This document shows, in pieces, positions 8,314 through 16,729 of a DNA stretch of 64,000 nucleotides; the stretch's first letter is position 1; every line of letters starts with the position of its first letter. Origin of the DNA: Thiomonas arsenitoxydans. GTDB lineage: Bacteria; Pseudomonadota; Gammaproteobacteria; Burkholderiales; Burkholderiaceae_C. Location of the stretch: positions 2,852,001 through 2,916,000 of the forward strand of contig NC_014145.1 in the NCBI RefSeq assembly GCF_000253115.1. Direction: 5' to 3'. The notes beneath the pieces are model-generated. The model was not told where the DNA came from. It saw only the letters and a program-made list of their open reading frames with translations, and did not search any database. The position numbers and the translations under genes were made by a program.

Positions 8314-10419
8314 TCAGGGCCGATTGCCTTGATTGCTCGCCAGCATGGCGTCGGGCGAGCCCACATCGCCCAGTCTGGCCTTGAGCGACTGCGGCTTGCC
8401 GCTGAGGATGGCGGCGTACACCGTGGCGTTGGCCAGCACGCGCTTGACGTAATCGCGGGTTTCGGGAATGGGAATGTTTTCGGCGAAGATGGCGCCGGGC
8501 AGCAGCGGCTGATCGGGCAGGCCCATATTGCGCCAGCGCAGCGGCCGCCCCGGCCCGGCGTTGTAGCCCGCGGCGGCCAGCGCCTCGGAGCCATCGAACT
8601 GCTGCAGCAGCCCGCCGAGGTAGGCGCTGCCGAGTTGCACATTCACCCCCACGTCGGCGATCTGGTCGTGGCTGTAATCGGTCAGGCCGATCTTGCGCGC
8701 CACCAGTTTGGCGGTGGCCGGCATGAGTTGCATCAGCCCCGAAGCGCCCACCCACGACTTGATATTGGCGATAAAGCGCGACTCCTGCCGGATCAGGCCG
8801 TAGAGAAAAGCCTCGTTCACGTCTTCGGCCGCAGAGGCCTTGCCGATGGCTTCACGGTAAGGCATGGCGTAGCGCTGGGCGATGTCCACCCCGCCCGTCA
8901 CCCGTTCGCTGGTGTTGATGCAGCGATCCCAGAGCTGTTGCTGGCAGGCCAGTTCGGCTGCGCCCTGCATTTGCTGGTTGTCGAGCCCGCGCAGCGAAAA
9001 ATTCCATTCGCGCACCGCCTCGTTGCGCAGGTCGATGCTGAACAAGGCCAGAGAGCGCTGCAGCCCCGGCCGCGCCGCTTGCTGCGCAACGACCGACAAA
9101 GGCGCCGGGGGCAGGGAAGCCGGCAGGCTGACCTTCATGCCCAGCGCGTCGGTAGCGAGCTGGCCGTAAAAATCCCAGGGATTCGCCACCTCGGCCAGCA
9201 GCGCGCGGCCCTCGATCGGGTGGCCGAGTTTTTCGAGCGCGCGGGCGTGCCAGTAGCGCCAAGACAGATCTTTGTCGCCCTGATCGATCAGCGTGCGCGT
9301 GGCGCTGCGCACCAGCGGCCAGTCTTGCGCGCGCAGCGCGGCGCGCACCTGCCATTCGAGCACCGTGGTCGAAGGCACAAAGGCCGGATCGGCCTGGCCC
9401 ATGCGGGCATACCAGCGGGCGGCTTCGGGCTGCAGACCCAGCGCGGCCGACAGACCGATGCGTCCCCAGATCTGGGCCCGGTCTCGCGAGGGTAGCGCGG
9501 AGAAATTCTCTTGCAGCAGGCGTGCGGCCTGCCCTGGATCTTGCCGCGCCATGCTCAGCAGCGCCAGCACCAGATATTGCCGCTGATCGGCGTTGGCGAT
9601 CGCCGCAGACGGCCCCCGCCGCACCACATCGAGCAGGTAGCGCACTGCGTCGGAGTCGGTCTGCGCCAGAATGCGCCAGCTTCCGGTCGGCAGAAAAGGC
9701 GCGAGCAGATCGCGCGCCTGCTTGGCGCGGCCGTCTTCGTAAAACCGGCGCATACGCTGCCACAGCATCTCGCGCGGCATGGCGCCGTCTTGCAGCAGCG
9801 CGCTGGCCGCACTGTTGCAGCCCACGCCGCCATAGCGCTGATCCATCCACAGCTTGAACACCTGCGCCGTCACGTCGGCATGCTGGGTGACGAACTGGCT
9901 CTGCAGGTCATAGCACTGCACCTGCGGGTCGTCGCGCATGATGAAGTGCGGATAGACGCGGTTGAAATCGGTCCAGTCTTCGCGCTTGCCCAGCTCTAAC
10001 AGCCAGTCGTTGCGCAGACGGTCGAGCACATAAGTGTGCGGATAGGCGCGGGCGAAGGCGTCGAAATCGGCTTGCGTGGCTTCGGAGAGCGTGGGCTTGA
10101 TCGCCCAGTAAGCCACCCAGGGTTCGAGCAGCGTGCCCTTGAGTTGCCGCAGGGCATCGAGCGCGGGCTGCGGGTCGCCGCGCTGCGTGGCCTTTTGCGC
10201 GGCCAGCAGCAACTGCGCCTGATCGAGCGGAATGACGGGCATGGCCGGCATGACCACCGGCGCCGCGCTCACGCTGGCCTGCGCAGCGGGCGCCGCCGCA
10301 CGGGCGGCGATGGGCGCAGACTGCGCCATCGCCAGCGGTGTGAGCACACTCAAACCCAGCCCGCCGAAACAACGCGCGAAGCGGCGCAAAATAAGCGGCA
10401 ACAACCGATTCATTCTCAT
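8314..10419 (-). CDS. slt: Soluble lytic murein transglycosylase
   Basis: A periplasmic enzyme that cleaves peptidoglycan between MurNAc and GlcNAc, leaving 1,6-anhydroMurNAc; 701 aa. An N-terminal signal peptide (basic RRFAR, hydrophobic stretch, Ala-rich cleavage region) precedes a long alpha-helical superhelix (about 60-470). The C-terminal SLT domain carries the catalytic glutamate in IRQESRF, then GLMQLMPATA and AAGYNAGPGR. The start (MRMNRL) lies only 16 bp from the divergent GTG of the next gene. The promoter must therefore overlap that gene or lie inside it. A start at the second Met (10413) is equally possible. Confidence 0.93.
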   Translation of the reverse strand: MRMNRLLPLILRRFARCFGGLGLSVLTPLAMAQSAPIAARAAAPAAQASVSAAPVVMPAMPVIPLDQAQLLLAAQKATQRGDPQPALDALRQLKGTLLEPWVAYWAIKPTLSEATQADFDAFARAYPHTYVLDRLRNDWLLELGKREDWTDFNRVYPHFIMRDDPQVQCYDLQSQFVTQHADVTAQVFKLWMDQRYGGVGCNSAASALLQDGAMPREMLWQRMRRFYEDGRAKQARDLLAPFLPTGSWRILAQTDSDAVRYLLDVVRRGPSAAIANADQRQYLVLALLSMARQDPGQAARLLQENFSALPSRDRAQIWGRIGLSAALGLQPEAARWYARMGQADPAFVPSTTVLEWQVRAALRAQDWPLVRSATRTLIDQGDKDLSWRYWHARALEKLGHPIEGRALLAEVANPWDFYGQLATDALGMKVSLPASLPPAPLSVVAQQAARPGLQRSLALFSIDLRNEAVREWNFSLRGLDNQQMQGAAELACQQQLWDRCINTSERVTGGVDIAQRYAMPYREAIGKASAAEDVNEAFLYGLIRQESRFIANIKSWVGASGLMQLMPATAKLVARKIGLTDYSHDQIADVGVNVQLGSAYLGGLLQQFDGSEALAAAGYNAGPGRPLRWRNMGLPDQPLLPGAIFAENIPIPETRDYVKRVLANATVYAAILSGKPQSLKARLGDVGSPDAMLASNQGNRP

Positions 10420-10435
10420 AGGACGTCAGCTTACC

Positions 10436-11056
10436 GTGAACCCGCCCCTATACGACCCATTGTCCCCAGAGACCGATCAGCAATTGCGCCCCAATCTGCG
10501 GCGCGAGTTGATCGCCAAACGTCAGGCGCTGCCCGACCTGGAACGCCGCGATGCCGAGCTGACCGAGCGCCTGCTGCAGGTGCTCGACGCCCTGGAGCCC
10601 GAAACCCTCGGCGCCTACTGCGCCACCCGCGGCGAGTTCGACCCCATGCCTGCCGTCACCCAATGGCTGGCGGCGCACCCCGAATGCACCCTCGCCCTGC
10701 CCCGCGTCAAAGAAGCCACCAAGGAAATGACCTTCTTCGCTTGGGCGCCGGGCGAGCCGCTGCGTCCTGGCCCTTACGGCATCGCCGAACCCACGGGCGA
10801 GGCCGTGCTCAACCCCACCACCCTGCTCGTCCCTTGCGTGGGCTTTGCCGACGTCGGGCTGCGCCTGGGCTATGGCGGCGGCTATTACGACCGCTACCTA
10901 GCCGGGCGCGAAGAGGTTTACACCGTGGGCCTGAGCTATGCCTGCTGCGAGCTGCACCAACTCGACATGCAGCCGCACGACCAGCTCATGGACCTGGTGC
11001 TGACCGAAGACGGCCTGTACGGCCTGGACGCGCTCTCGCTCACCCTGGTCGATTGA
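10436..11056 (+). CDS. 5-formyltetrahydrofolate cyclo-ligase
   Basis: Converts 5-formyl-THF to 5,10-methenyl-THF with ATP; 206 aa, the usual size. Signatures are LRRELIAKRQAL at the N-terminus, ALPRV mid-protein, and VPCVGFADVGLRLGYGGGYYDRYL, the phosphate and folate site. GTG is the likely start, with AGGA about 12 nt upstream; the frame continues upstream inside antisense slt sequence, which is not coding here. Its stop codon overlaps the TTG start of mnmC (TTGA), suggesting translational coupling. Confidence 0.92.
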   Translation: MNPPLYDPLSPETDQQLRPNLRRELIAKRQALPDLERRDAELTERLLQVLDALEPETLGAYCATRGEFDPMPAVTQWLAAHPECTLALPRVKEATKEMTFFAWAPGEPLRPGPYGIAEPTGEAVLNPTTLLVPCVGFADVGLRLGYGGGYYDRYLAGREEVYTVGLSYACCELHQLDMQPHDQLMDLVLTEDGLYGLDALSLTLVD

Positions 11057-13254
11057 AGCCCAAGGTCGATCCGCTGCTGGAATACGCCGAAGTCGCCCCC
11101 GACGCCAGTGGCCAGGCGTCCAGCCCGCGCTACGGCGACATCTACGCCAGCCGCGCCGGCGTGCTGGGGCAGGCGCGCGGCGTTTACCTGCAGGGCTGCG
11201 GCCTGCTCGACACCCCGCCGCGCTGGGCGGGCCGCGAGCAGTTCACCATGCTGGAAACCGGCTTCGGTCTCGGGGTGAATTTTCTCGCTACCTGGGCGGC
11301 GTGGCGCGCCGACCCGCAGCGCTGCGTCCGGCTCGACTACGTCAGCCTGGAACTGCACCCGGTGCGCGCCGCCGATCTGCTGCGCCATGCCCCGCCTGAA
11401 TTGCAAGCGCTCGCCGTGGAACTGGCCGCGCAATGGCCCGCTCCGGTACGCGGTCTGCACCGCATCCTTCTTGATGCGAACAGGCTGGACGCCCCCCACG
11501 CTCCGGCTGCGCTGCCCGCCGGGGAACCCATCCCCACCCCAACCCTCCCCACAAGTGGAGAGGGAGTAACCACGCCTCCCCCACCTCGTGAGGGAGCTTG
11601 TGAGGGGGAGATCCGCGCCTTGGAGCAGTCCGGCGGCGGGGTGCATCTGCTGCTGGCCTTTGGCGATGCCGCCGAACTCGCGCCCAAACTCAAGCTGGCC
11701 GCCGACGCGCTCTACCTCGACGGCTTCGCGCCCGCGCGCAACCCCGCCATGTGGACGCCCGAGCTCTTCCGCGCCCTCGCCCGCCTGGTCAAGCCCGGCG
11801 CCCGCGCGGCCAGCTACACCGTGGCGCATGCCGTGCAAAAAGGACTGGAGCAGGCCGGTTTCACCATCGAACTGCAACCCGGCTGGGGCGGCAAGCGGCA
11901 GCGCCTGCAAGCCACCTTCAACCCCCTCTGGAAGCGCACCCGCCACACCCTGCCCGCACCCTGGCCCGCAGCGCTGCCGCGGCATGCCGTAGTCATCGGC
12001 GCCGGTCTCAGCGGCGCCGCCTGCGCCCATGCCTTGGCGCAGCGCGGCTGGACGGTCGAAGTCCTCGAATCCGGCCCGCACCCCGCGGGCGGCGGCTCGG
12101 CCATGCCCGCAGGTCTGGCGCATCTTCAGCCCTCGGCAGACGACAACCTGCTCTCGCGCCTCACCCGCGCCGGCATGGCCGCATTGCGCCGCGCGCTGCC
12201 ACCCGAACCAGCGCCCCCAGGGCCGGGCTGCGCCCAGCCCGCCCCCCGAGGGGGGCAAGAAAACTTGGGACGGTCCGGCGTTTTCTTGAGACACGACCTC
12301 GCGCAATTCGGTCCGGCCACCCTCACCCCCGCCGACGCCGCCGACGAAACGCGCATGCAAGACTGGCGCTCGAGCGTGCACCTGCCCGCGGAAATGGCGC
12401 AATGGACCGAAGTCGGCTGGCAAGTGGACAGCGCCGTGCTCGCCAATCAGGCCCTGTGCGCGGCTTGGCTCGACTCCCCGCGCATCACCCTGCGCTGCAA
12501 CACCCAGGCGGCCCGGCTCCAACGCGACGGCAGCACCTGGCGCGTGCTCGACGCCGCCGGGCAAGCGCTGGCCCACGCCCCGCAAATCGTGCTCGCGGCT
12601 GCCATGCAAACCCCGGCGCTGCTGTCCGCCAGCGGGCTGATCCCCAGCCCCGACTGGCTGCCCCTGCACCCCTTGCGCGGCCAGGCGCAGGCGCTGCCCG
12701 CCCGCCTCTGGCCCGCGCTGCAAGGGCTTGCGCAGCCGTGGATGGGCAGCGGTTATGTGCTGCGCCTGCCACGCGCGGCGGCGCACCTGCTGCAAGAGTC
12801 TGGCGAGGAAGACTGGCTGCTGATCGGCGCCACCTTCGAAACCGAAGACCAGCCCCTCACCCCCGAACAAGCCTGGGCGCTCAACCGCGCGGGCCTGAGC
12901 GCGCTCACCGCCTCGCCGCCCCTGCCCGAACACACTGCCGCGCTGCGCCACTTTGTCGGCACGCGCGCAGCCAGCACTGACCGTCTGCCCTACTGCGGCC
13001 CCGTCGCCGATCTCGCGCCGCTGCTGGCCAACCCCCAGCGCGCCGCCGGCAAACAATTGCACGAACTCCCCCGCCTGCCGGGCTTGGCCGTGTGCGCGGG
13101 CATGGGCTCGCGCGGCCTCACCCTCGCCCCGCTGCTGGCCGAAACCCTGCTGGCCCAGATCGAAGGCACGCCGCTGCCCCTCGAAACCGACCTGGCCGAC
13201 AGCATCGACCCCGCCCGCACGGCCTTGCGGCGCCTGCGCCACGCACAAACGTAG
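11053..13254 (+). CDS. mnmC: Bifunctional tRNA mnm5U34 biosynthesis protein MnmC, with two in-frame repeat insertions
   Basis: Completes 5-methylaminomethyl modification of the wobble uridine. The N-terminal methyltransferase (MnmC2) has MLETGFGLGVNFLATW and LYLDGFAPARNPAMW. The C-terminal FAD oxidase (MnmC1) has VVIGAGLSGAACAHALAQRG and ends with CAGMGSRGLTLAPLLAE. It is 733 aa, against 668 in E. coli. The excess falls in two places. About 50 residues after HRILLD are Pro/Gly-rich and coded by repeat DNA. A further 26 codons (12211-12288) are exactly one copy of a palindromic repeat. Both leave the frame open and flank rather than hit the core motifs. TTG is chosen as the start because KPKVDPLLEYAE begins the family and it overlaps the previous stop. 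Confidence 0.9.
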   Translation: MKPKVDPLLEYAEVAPDASGQASSPRYGDIYASRAGVLGQARGVYLQGCGLLDTPPRWAGREQFTMLETGFGLGVNFLATWAAWRADPQRCVRLDYVSLELHPVRAADLLRHAPPELQALAVELAAQWPAPVRGLHRILLDANRLDAPHAPAALPAGEPIPTPTLPTSGEGVTTPPPPREGACEGEIRALEQSGGGVHLLLAFGDAAELAPKLKLAADALYLDGFAPARNPAMWTPELFRALARLVKPGARAASYTVAHAVQKGLEQAGFTIELQPGWGGKRQRLQATFNPLWKRTRHTLPAPWPAALPRHAVVIGAGLSGAACAHALAQRGWTVEVLESGPHPAGGGSAMPAGLAHLQPSADDNLLSRLTRAGMAALRRALPPEPAPPGPGCAQPAPRGGQENLGRSGVFLRHDLAQFGPATLTPADAADETRMQDWRSSVHLPAEMAQWTEVGWQVDSAVLANQALCAAWLDSPRITLRCNTQAARLQRDGSTWRVLDAAGQALAHAPQIVLAAAMQTPALLSASGLIPSPDWLPLHPLRGQAQALPARLWPALQGLAQPWMGSGYVLRLPRAAAHLLQESGEEDWLLIGATFETEDQPLTPEQAWALNRAGLSALTASPPLPEHTAALRHFVGTRAASTDRLPYCGPVADLAPLLANPQRAAGKQLHELPRLPGLAVCAGMGSRGLTLAPLLAETLLAQIEGTPLPLETDLADSIDPARTALRRLRHAQT
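11489..11615. repeat. Composite repeat inside mnmC: B-family fragment (B5) joined to A-family element (A1)
   Basis: Bases 11490-11524, read on the minus strand, match the tail of the B family (GGCAGCGCAG...CCGGAG..TGGGGG). Immediately after it, 11531-11550 reads TCCCCACCCCAACCCTCCCC, identical to the reverse strand at 45456-45475 in mpl. Two GC-rich mini-palindromes follow (around CCCTCCCCAC-AAGTGGAGAGGG and CCTCCCCCAC-GAGGGAG). The whole stretch is translated in mnmC as a Pro/Thr/Gly-rich segment (PIPTPTLPTSGEG, PPPPREGACEGE). Confidence 0.75.
12211..12288 (-). repeat. Structured palindromic repeat, copy B2, in frame inside mnmC
   Basis: Exactly 78 bp (26 codons). The 9-nt arms CAAGAAAAC (12256-12264) and GTTTTCTTG (12280-12288) pair perfectly around a 15-nt loop. 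On the minus strand the order is arm-loop-arm, then C6-TC-G6, then GGGCTG-GGCG-CAGCCC, then TGGGGGCGC. It aligns end to end with the copy at 16563-16639, with paired substitutions in the stem. The coding strand reads it as APPGPGCAQPAPRGG and so on without a stop. Confidence 0.85.
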
Positions 13255-13317
13255 CCGCCTGATTGAGCCAGAGCCCCCTCGTGGCGCCCCGGATGGACAA
13301 CGCCCCGGTGCGTTTGT

Positions 13318-13337
13318 AAAGTGCGACAAAACACTTT
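13318..13337. promoter_or_regulatory. Inverted repeat ahead of the JmjC-like gene
   Basis: AAAGTG (13318-13323) and CACTTT (13332-13337) form a 6-bp inverted repeat with an 8-nt spacer, 21 bp before the start codon. It could be a small operator, but a repeat this short may be chance. Confidence 0.25.
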
Positions 13338-13358
13338 CTCCACTCCCGGGAGGCTTTC

Positions 13359-14291
13359 ATGCTGGGTGAATTCGTCAGTGCCGAGCAGTACGCCCGCCTG
13401 CTGCAACGCGGGCAACAAGACAGCGAAGGCTGGCTGCAGTTCGACCCGGCGCAAATGCAAAACCACTACAACCGCCACCCTTTTCTGCTGCAGCATCGGC
13501 TGAACCAGCACCCGATGTTCGACATCGAACCTTTGTTCGAGCTGGCCCGCCGCCATCCGGCCAACAAGGTGTTGTTCCGCCGCGGCGACATTGCGCCCGA
13601 TGCCGACTTCGATGCCTCTTTTGTCCGCACGGATACGGAGCTGACGCTCGACCATTTGCTGACGCACTTCGAGCCCTTGCACGGCTATATCTGCATCAAC
13701 AACCCTGAGCAGGATGCGATTTACCGGCCGCAGATCGAGAGCTTGCTGGCGGAGATCACCGCGCACACGCACCCGCTCGACCCGCACATCACCTGGTACT
13801 CGACCTATGTGTTCATCTCGGCGCAAGGCGCTGTCACGCCATATCACATGGATCGGGAGATGAATTTTCTGCTGCAGATTCGCGGCGAAAAAACCGCCGA
13901 TCTATGGAGCCAGACCGACCCGCTCATCATGAGCCCGGCGCAGAAAGACCGGCTGCTGGCCTACGAGGGCACGCGGCCGCCCTACAAACCGGAGTTCGAG
14001 CAGCGCGCCCTGCACTTCTCGCTGCGACCCGGCCTGGGTTTGCATCACCCTTTCATCGCGCCGCATCGGGTGTGGACGCATTCCAACCTGTCCGTCTCGC
14101 TGGCCTTCACCTTCCGCACCCGGCAGTCCGACCGACACACCGCCGCGCATCAACTCAACGCCCGCCTGCGCCGCATCGGCCTGCAAAACCCCAAACCCGT
14201 AGGTGAAAGCGCCTGGGTGGACGGCGCCAAGGCCGCTTCCTTGCACGCCCTGCAGCGCCTGCGCCACCCGCTGCAGCACGCCGAACATTGA
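13359..14291 (+). CDS. Cupin/JmjC-like 2-oxoglutarate and Fe(II)-dependent oxygenase
   Basis: 310 aa with the double-stranded beta-helix layout of JmjC hydroxylases. The HxD iron ligands are H163 and D165 in TPYHMDREMNFLLQIRG. The distal histidine is H236 or H241 in APHRVWTHSNLSVSLAF. It therefore looks catalytically complete. Substrates of bacterial members are ribosomal proteins, tRNA bases or small molecules, and none can be assigned here. It lies 104 bp after mnmC, a tRNA-modifying gene, which hints at RNA or translation-linked hydroxylation only by proximity. A GGGAGG ribosome-binding site precedes the ATG. Confidence 0.8.
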   Translation: MLGEFVSAEQYARLLQRGQQDSEGWLQFDPAQMQNHYNRHPFLLQHRLNQHPMFDIEPLFELARRHPANKVLFRRGDIAPDADFDASFVRTDTELTLDHLLTHFEPLHGYICINNPEQDAIYRPQIESLLAEITAHTHPLDPHITWYSTYVFISAQGAVTPYHMDREMNFLLQIRGEKTADLWSQTDPLIMSPAQKDRLLAYEGTRPPYKPEFEQRALHFSLRPGLGLHHPFIAPHRVWTHSNLSVSLAFTFRTRQSDRHTAAHQLNARLRRIGLQNPKPVGESAWVDGAKAASLHALQRLRHPLQHAEH

Positions 14292-14317
14292 CGCACGACT
14301 GCGCCCGGCATGTCCTC

Positions 14318-15331
14318 TCAGTCACCGATCTCGATGGCCTGCCACGCCGTGAACTGCTGCTGCAGCCACTGCAGCATGGCCGCCACTTCGGGGCGCTGCT
14401 GCGCGCCGGAACGCACCGCCAGGTAGTAGCCATAACCGGCATCGACCCGCCGGCCCACCGGGGCGATCAGCGTGCCAGCGGCCAGCAGGTCGCGGATGAG
14501 GCCGATCTGCCCCATCGCCACGCCCTGCCCGGCCACCGCGGCCTGAATGACCTGATAGGTGTAGTTGAACCGCAGCCAGCGCTGCGGCTCGGGTTGCGGC
14601 AAGCCCAGCCCCGCATACCAGCCGCCCCACGACAGCGCCTGCATGTTGGCGCGGGCGATGGGCGGCGCGCTGTGGATGCGCACATCGTCGATCCACACGC
14701 AGCGGGGCAGATCGTCCAGAGCGCCGGGCGCGCGCCCGGTCTGCGCCAGCGCGGGGCTGCACACCGGAGTGATTTCTTCGCCGAACAGAAACGTGGTGTG
14801 CGGCGCGCGTGCCAAGGGGTTGTCGTCGCGCAGGCGGCGAATGGCGATGTCCAGCCCGCCAGTTTCCAGGTCGCTGAGGTTGTCGAAGGTTTCGACGGCG
14901 ATGTCGATGTCGGGATGGGCGCTCTGAAATTCTCCCAGCCGGGGAATCAGCCACTGACTGGCGAGCGAGGCAAAGGTGGTGATCTGCACCCGCGGCCGCC
15001 CCTGGCTGGCGCGCAGCCCCTCCACCGCGGCGTCGAGTTGCTGCAGCGCCTGCCGAACCACCACCGCGAACTGCTCGCCAGCGGGTGACAGGCGCACGCG
15101 CGGCCCCTCCCGCACGAACAGCGGCACGCCGACGCTGGCTTCCAGGGTCTGGATCTGGCGGCTGAGCGCGGACTGCGTCAGCGCCAGGGCATCGGCCGCG
15201 GCGGTGAAGCTGCCCAGCCGTGCCGCCGCCTCGAAGCCGCGCAGATTGCCCGCATCGACCTGACGACTGCGCGGCGCAAGCACGGCCGAAGCGGCCGCTT
15301 GGCGCTGCGCGCCATCATCCATTTTTCGCAT
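14318..15331 (-). CDS. LysR-family transcriptional regulator
   Basis: 337 aa. The N-terminal winged helix-turn-helix runs LRGFEAAARLGSFTAAADAL-ALTQSALSRQIQTLE and is followed by the periplasmic-binding-like effector domain. The Ala-rich first 25 residues precede the usual LysR start, so a shorter start is possible. The gene is divergent from the DUF2917 gene at 15471, a layout in which the regulator usually controls its neighbour. The effector is unknown. Confidence 0.92.
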   Translation of the reverse strand: MRKMDDGAQRQAAASAVLAPRSRQVDAGNLRGFEAAARLGSFTAAADALALTQSALSRQIQTLEASVGVPLFVREGPRVRLSPAGEQFAVVVRQALQQLDAAVEGLRASQGRPRVQITTFASLASQWLIPRLGEFQSAHPDIDIAVETFDNLSDLETGGLDIAIRRLRDDNPLARAPHTTFLFGEEITPVCSPALAQTGRAPGALDDLPRCVWIDDVRIHSAPPIARANMQALSWGGWYAGLGLPQPEPQRWLRFNYTYQVIQAAVAGQGVAMGQIGLIRDLLAAGTLIAPVGRRVDAGYGYYLAVRSGAQQRPEVAAMLQWLQQQFTAWQAIEIGD

Positions 15332-15470
15332 GATGAACCTTCCGTATTTGCGCCTTTTACAACCCGATCGGCCGCCTAGACTTCAATCAACCTGAGGACC
15401 GAGAGCGAACCGAGAACTCTTTGGCGCTCTTCACCTTCATGCTTTTTTGACATACTAACGGGAGGCCATC

Positions 15471-15848
15471 ATGCCGCAGACCGAAGTGTCCATCCAGCGC
15501 GACTGGATCCTGTTGCAGCTCGGCGATTCGCTGACGCTGCGAAACGCCGCAGGGCAAAGCGTGCGGCTGGAGTCGGCGCAGACGCTGGCGTCACAGCCCG
15601 GCCCGGTGCGCGTCTGGCTCACCGAAGAAGGCCAGCCGGACGACGTGTTTCTGCACCCTGGAGACGGCTACACGGCACGCGGCTCAGGCCGGGTGGTGCT
15701 CACCGTGTGGTGCGGCACGGCGCGGCTGCGCTTGGGCGCCTGCGACCGAGTCGCCTCGTCGCCTCACACCGCCATGCCGAGTTCGCGCTCCATCCAGTCA
15801 GCCAGCGCGTGGGCCACGGCGTGCGGCGCTTCGGCCATGAGGTTGTGA
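15471..15848 (+). CDS. DUF2917-type small protein
   Basis: 125 aa. Residues about 8-85 (LLQLGDSLTLRNAAGQSVRL through VRVWLTEEGQPDDVFLHPGD and GRVVLTVW) match the cupin-like DUF2917 fold found beside LysR regulators in Burkholderiales. No biochemical role is known to me. The last 28 codons overlap the 3' end of the convergent hydrolase and have a different character (SSRSIQSASAWA), so the functional domain probably ends earlier. A GGGAGG site precedes the ATG, and the divergent LysR gene is the likely regulator. Confidence 0.75.
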   Translation: MPQTEVSIQRDWILLQLGDSLTLRNAAGQSVRLESAQTLASQPGPVRVWLTEEGQPDDVFLHPGDGYTARGSGRVVLTVWCGTARLRLGACDRVASSPHTAMPSSRSIQSASAWATACGASAMRL

Positions 15849-16537
15849 CCGCAATCGAGCATCACCGTGCGCTGGCGCGGCAACGCCGCGCGCAGGTCTT
15901 CGGCCTGCGCGGGCGGCGTCATGCGGTCGTGCTCGCCGAGCAAAAACAATGTCGGCCCGCCCCATGAGCGCGCCGCCGCCTCGCCCGCCGAATAGCGGTC
16001 GCAGGCGGCGAGGTCGGAGGCCAGCAGACCGCCCTCGGCCCAATGGGCCTGTTGCCGCAGCAACAGCTCGCGGTAGGCCTGCGGCGACTGAAAACCCGGC
16101 GCGGGGGTGAGCGGCTCAGCCTGGGCGTAAGACCACTTCACCACGTTGTCGATGGCCTCTTGCGGCGCCTCCTGGGCCTGCGCCAGCAACTTGCGCGATA
16201 CCCGCATGGGCCAGGAAATGCCCAGCAGAGCCAGCCCTCTGAGCTGACCGGGGCGCTGGCCTGCGGCATGCAGCGCCACCAGCGAACCCATGCTGTGACC
16301 GGCCAGCACCACCGGGCCGATCTGACGAGCGTCGAGCTGCGACCAGACCCAGTCGGCCATGCTCTCGATGCGGGCCAGCGGCGGCGCGGGCGTGGCGCCG
16401 TGCGCGGGAAACTCCAGCGCCAGGCAATGCCAGCCGCGCGCCGTCAACCAGTCGGTCTGCGCCGTCCACACGCTGGCGTCGCCGCCCGCGCCGTGCAGCA
16501 ATACGAGGGGAATGGAGGAGGGATGATGGGCGGACAT
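15764..16537 (-). CDS. Alpha/beta-fold hydrolase
   Basis: 257 aa. The catalytic triad is visible: nucleophile Ser in AGHSMGS, Asp in LLGEHDRMTP, His in DCGHNLM. The oxyanion motif LLHGAGGD sits near the N-terminus. It looks like a carboxylester or C-C bond hydrolase of the general alpha/beta family; the substrate cannot be predicted. The gene converges on and overlaps the DUF2917 gene by 85 bp and is divergent from the CBS-domain gene. Confidence 0.88.
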   Translation of the reverse strand: MSAHHPSSIPLVLLHGAGGDASVWTAQTDWLTARGWHCLALEFPAHGATPAPPLARIESMADWVWSQLDARQIGPVVLAGHSMGSLVALHAAGQRPGQLRGLALLGISWPMRVSRKLLAQAQEAPQEAIDNVVKWSYAQAEPLTPAPGFQSPQAYRELLLRQQAHWAEGGLLASDLAACDRYSAGEAAARSWGGPTLFLLGEHDRMTPPAQAEDLRAALPRQRTVMLDCGHNLMAEAPHAVAHALADWMERELGMAV

Positions 16538-16562
16538 GGCGTTTGGTTCAAAAATGGGCTGT

Positions 16563-16639
16563 CAAGGAAATGCCGGGCCGCCCCAAGTTTCCTTGACCCC
16601 CATGGGGGGCGGGTCGGCGAGCCGACCCAGGGGGCGCCC
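16563..16639 (+). repeat. Structured palindromic repeat, copy B3
   Basis: Arms 16563-16571 and 16587-16595 (CAAGGAAAT / GTTTCCTTG, one G-T pair) enclose the loop GCCGGGCCGCCCCAA. A C5-AT-G6 hairpin follows, then GGGTCGGC-GA-GCCGACCC (16611-16628) and AGGGGGCGC. It lies between two divergent genes, so it may be transcribed in the leader of the CBS-domain gene. Against the mnmC copy, the stem changes come in complementary pairs. Confidence 0.85.
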
Positions 16640-16729
16640 AGCAAGCGCAAGACCTGCGGGAATGACCTCTGGTCTGTACGCAATGGACTGACTATATTTC
16701 ACTTACTGAAAAAAACAGAGGAGAACGCC

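Noticed and set aside
11521..11620. Reading mnmC as a pseudogene because of repeat DNA in it
   Set aside because: The frame stays open through both insertions and all catalytic motifs on either side are intact.
10936..13329. 797-codon open frame on the minus strand opposite mnmC
   Set aside because: mnmC has clear catalytic motifs along its length; the antisense frame has none and is a by-product of high GC.
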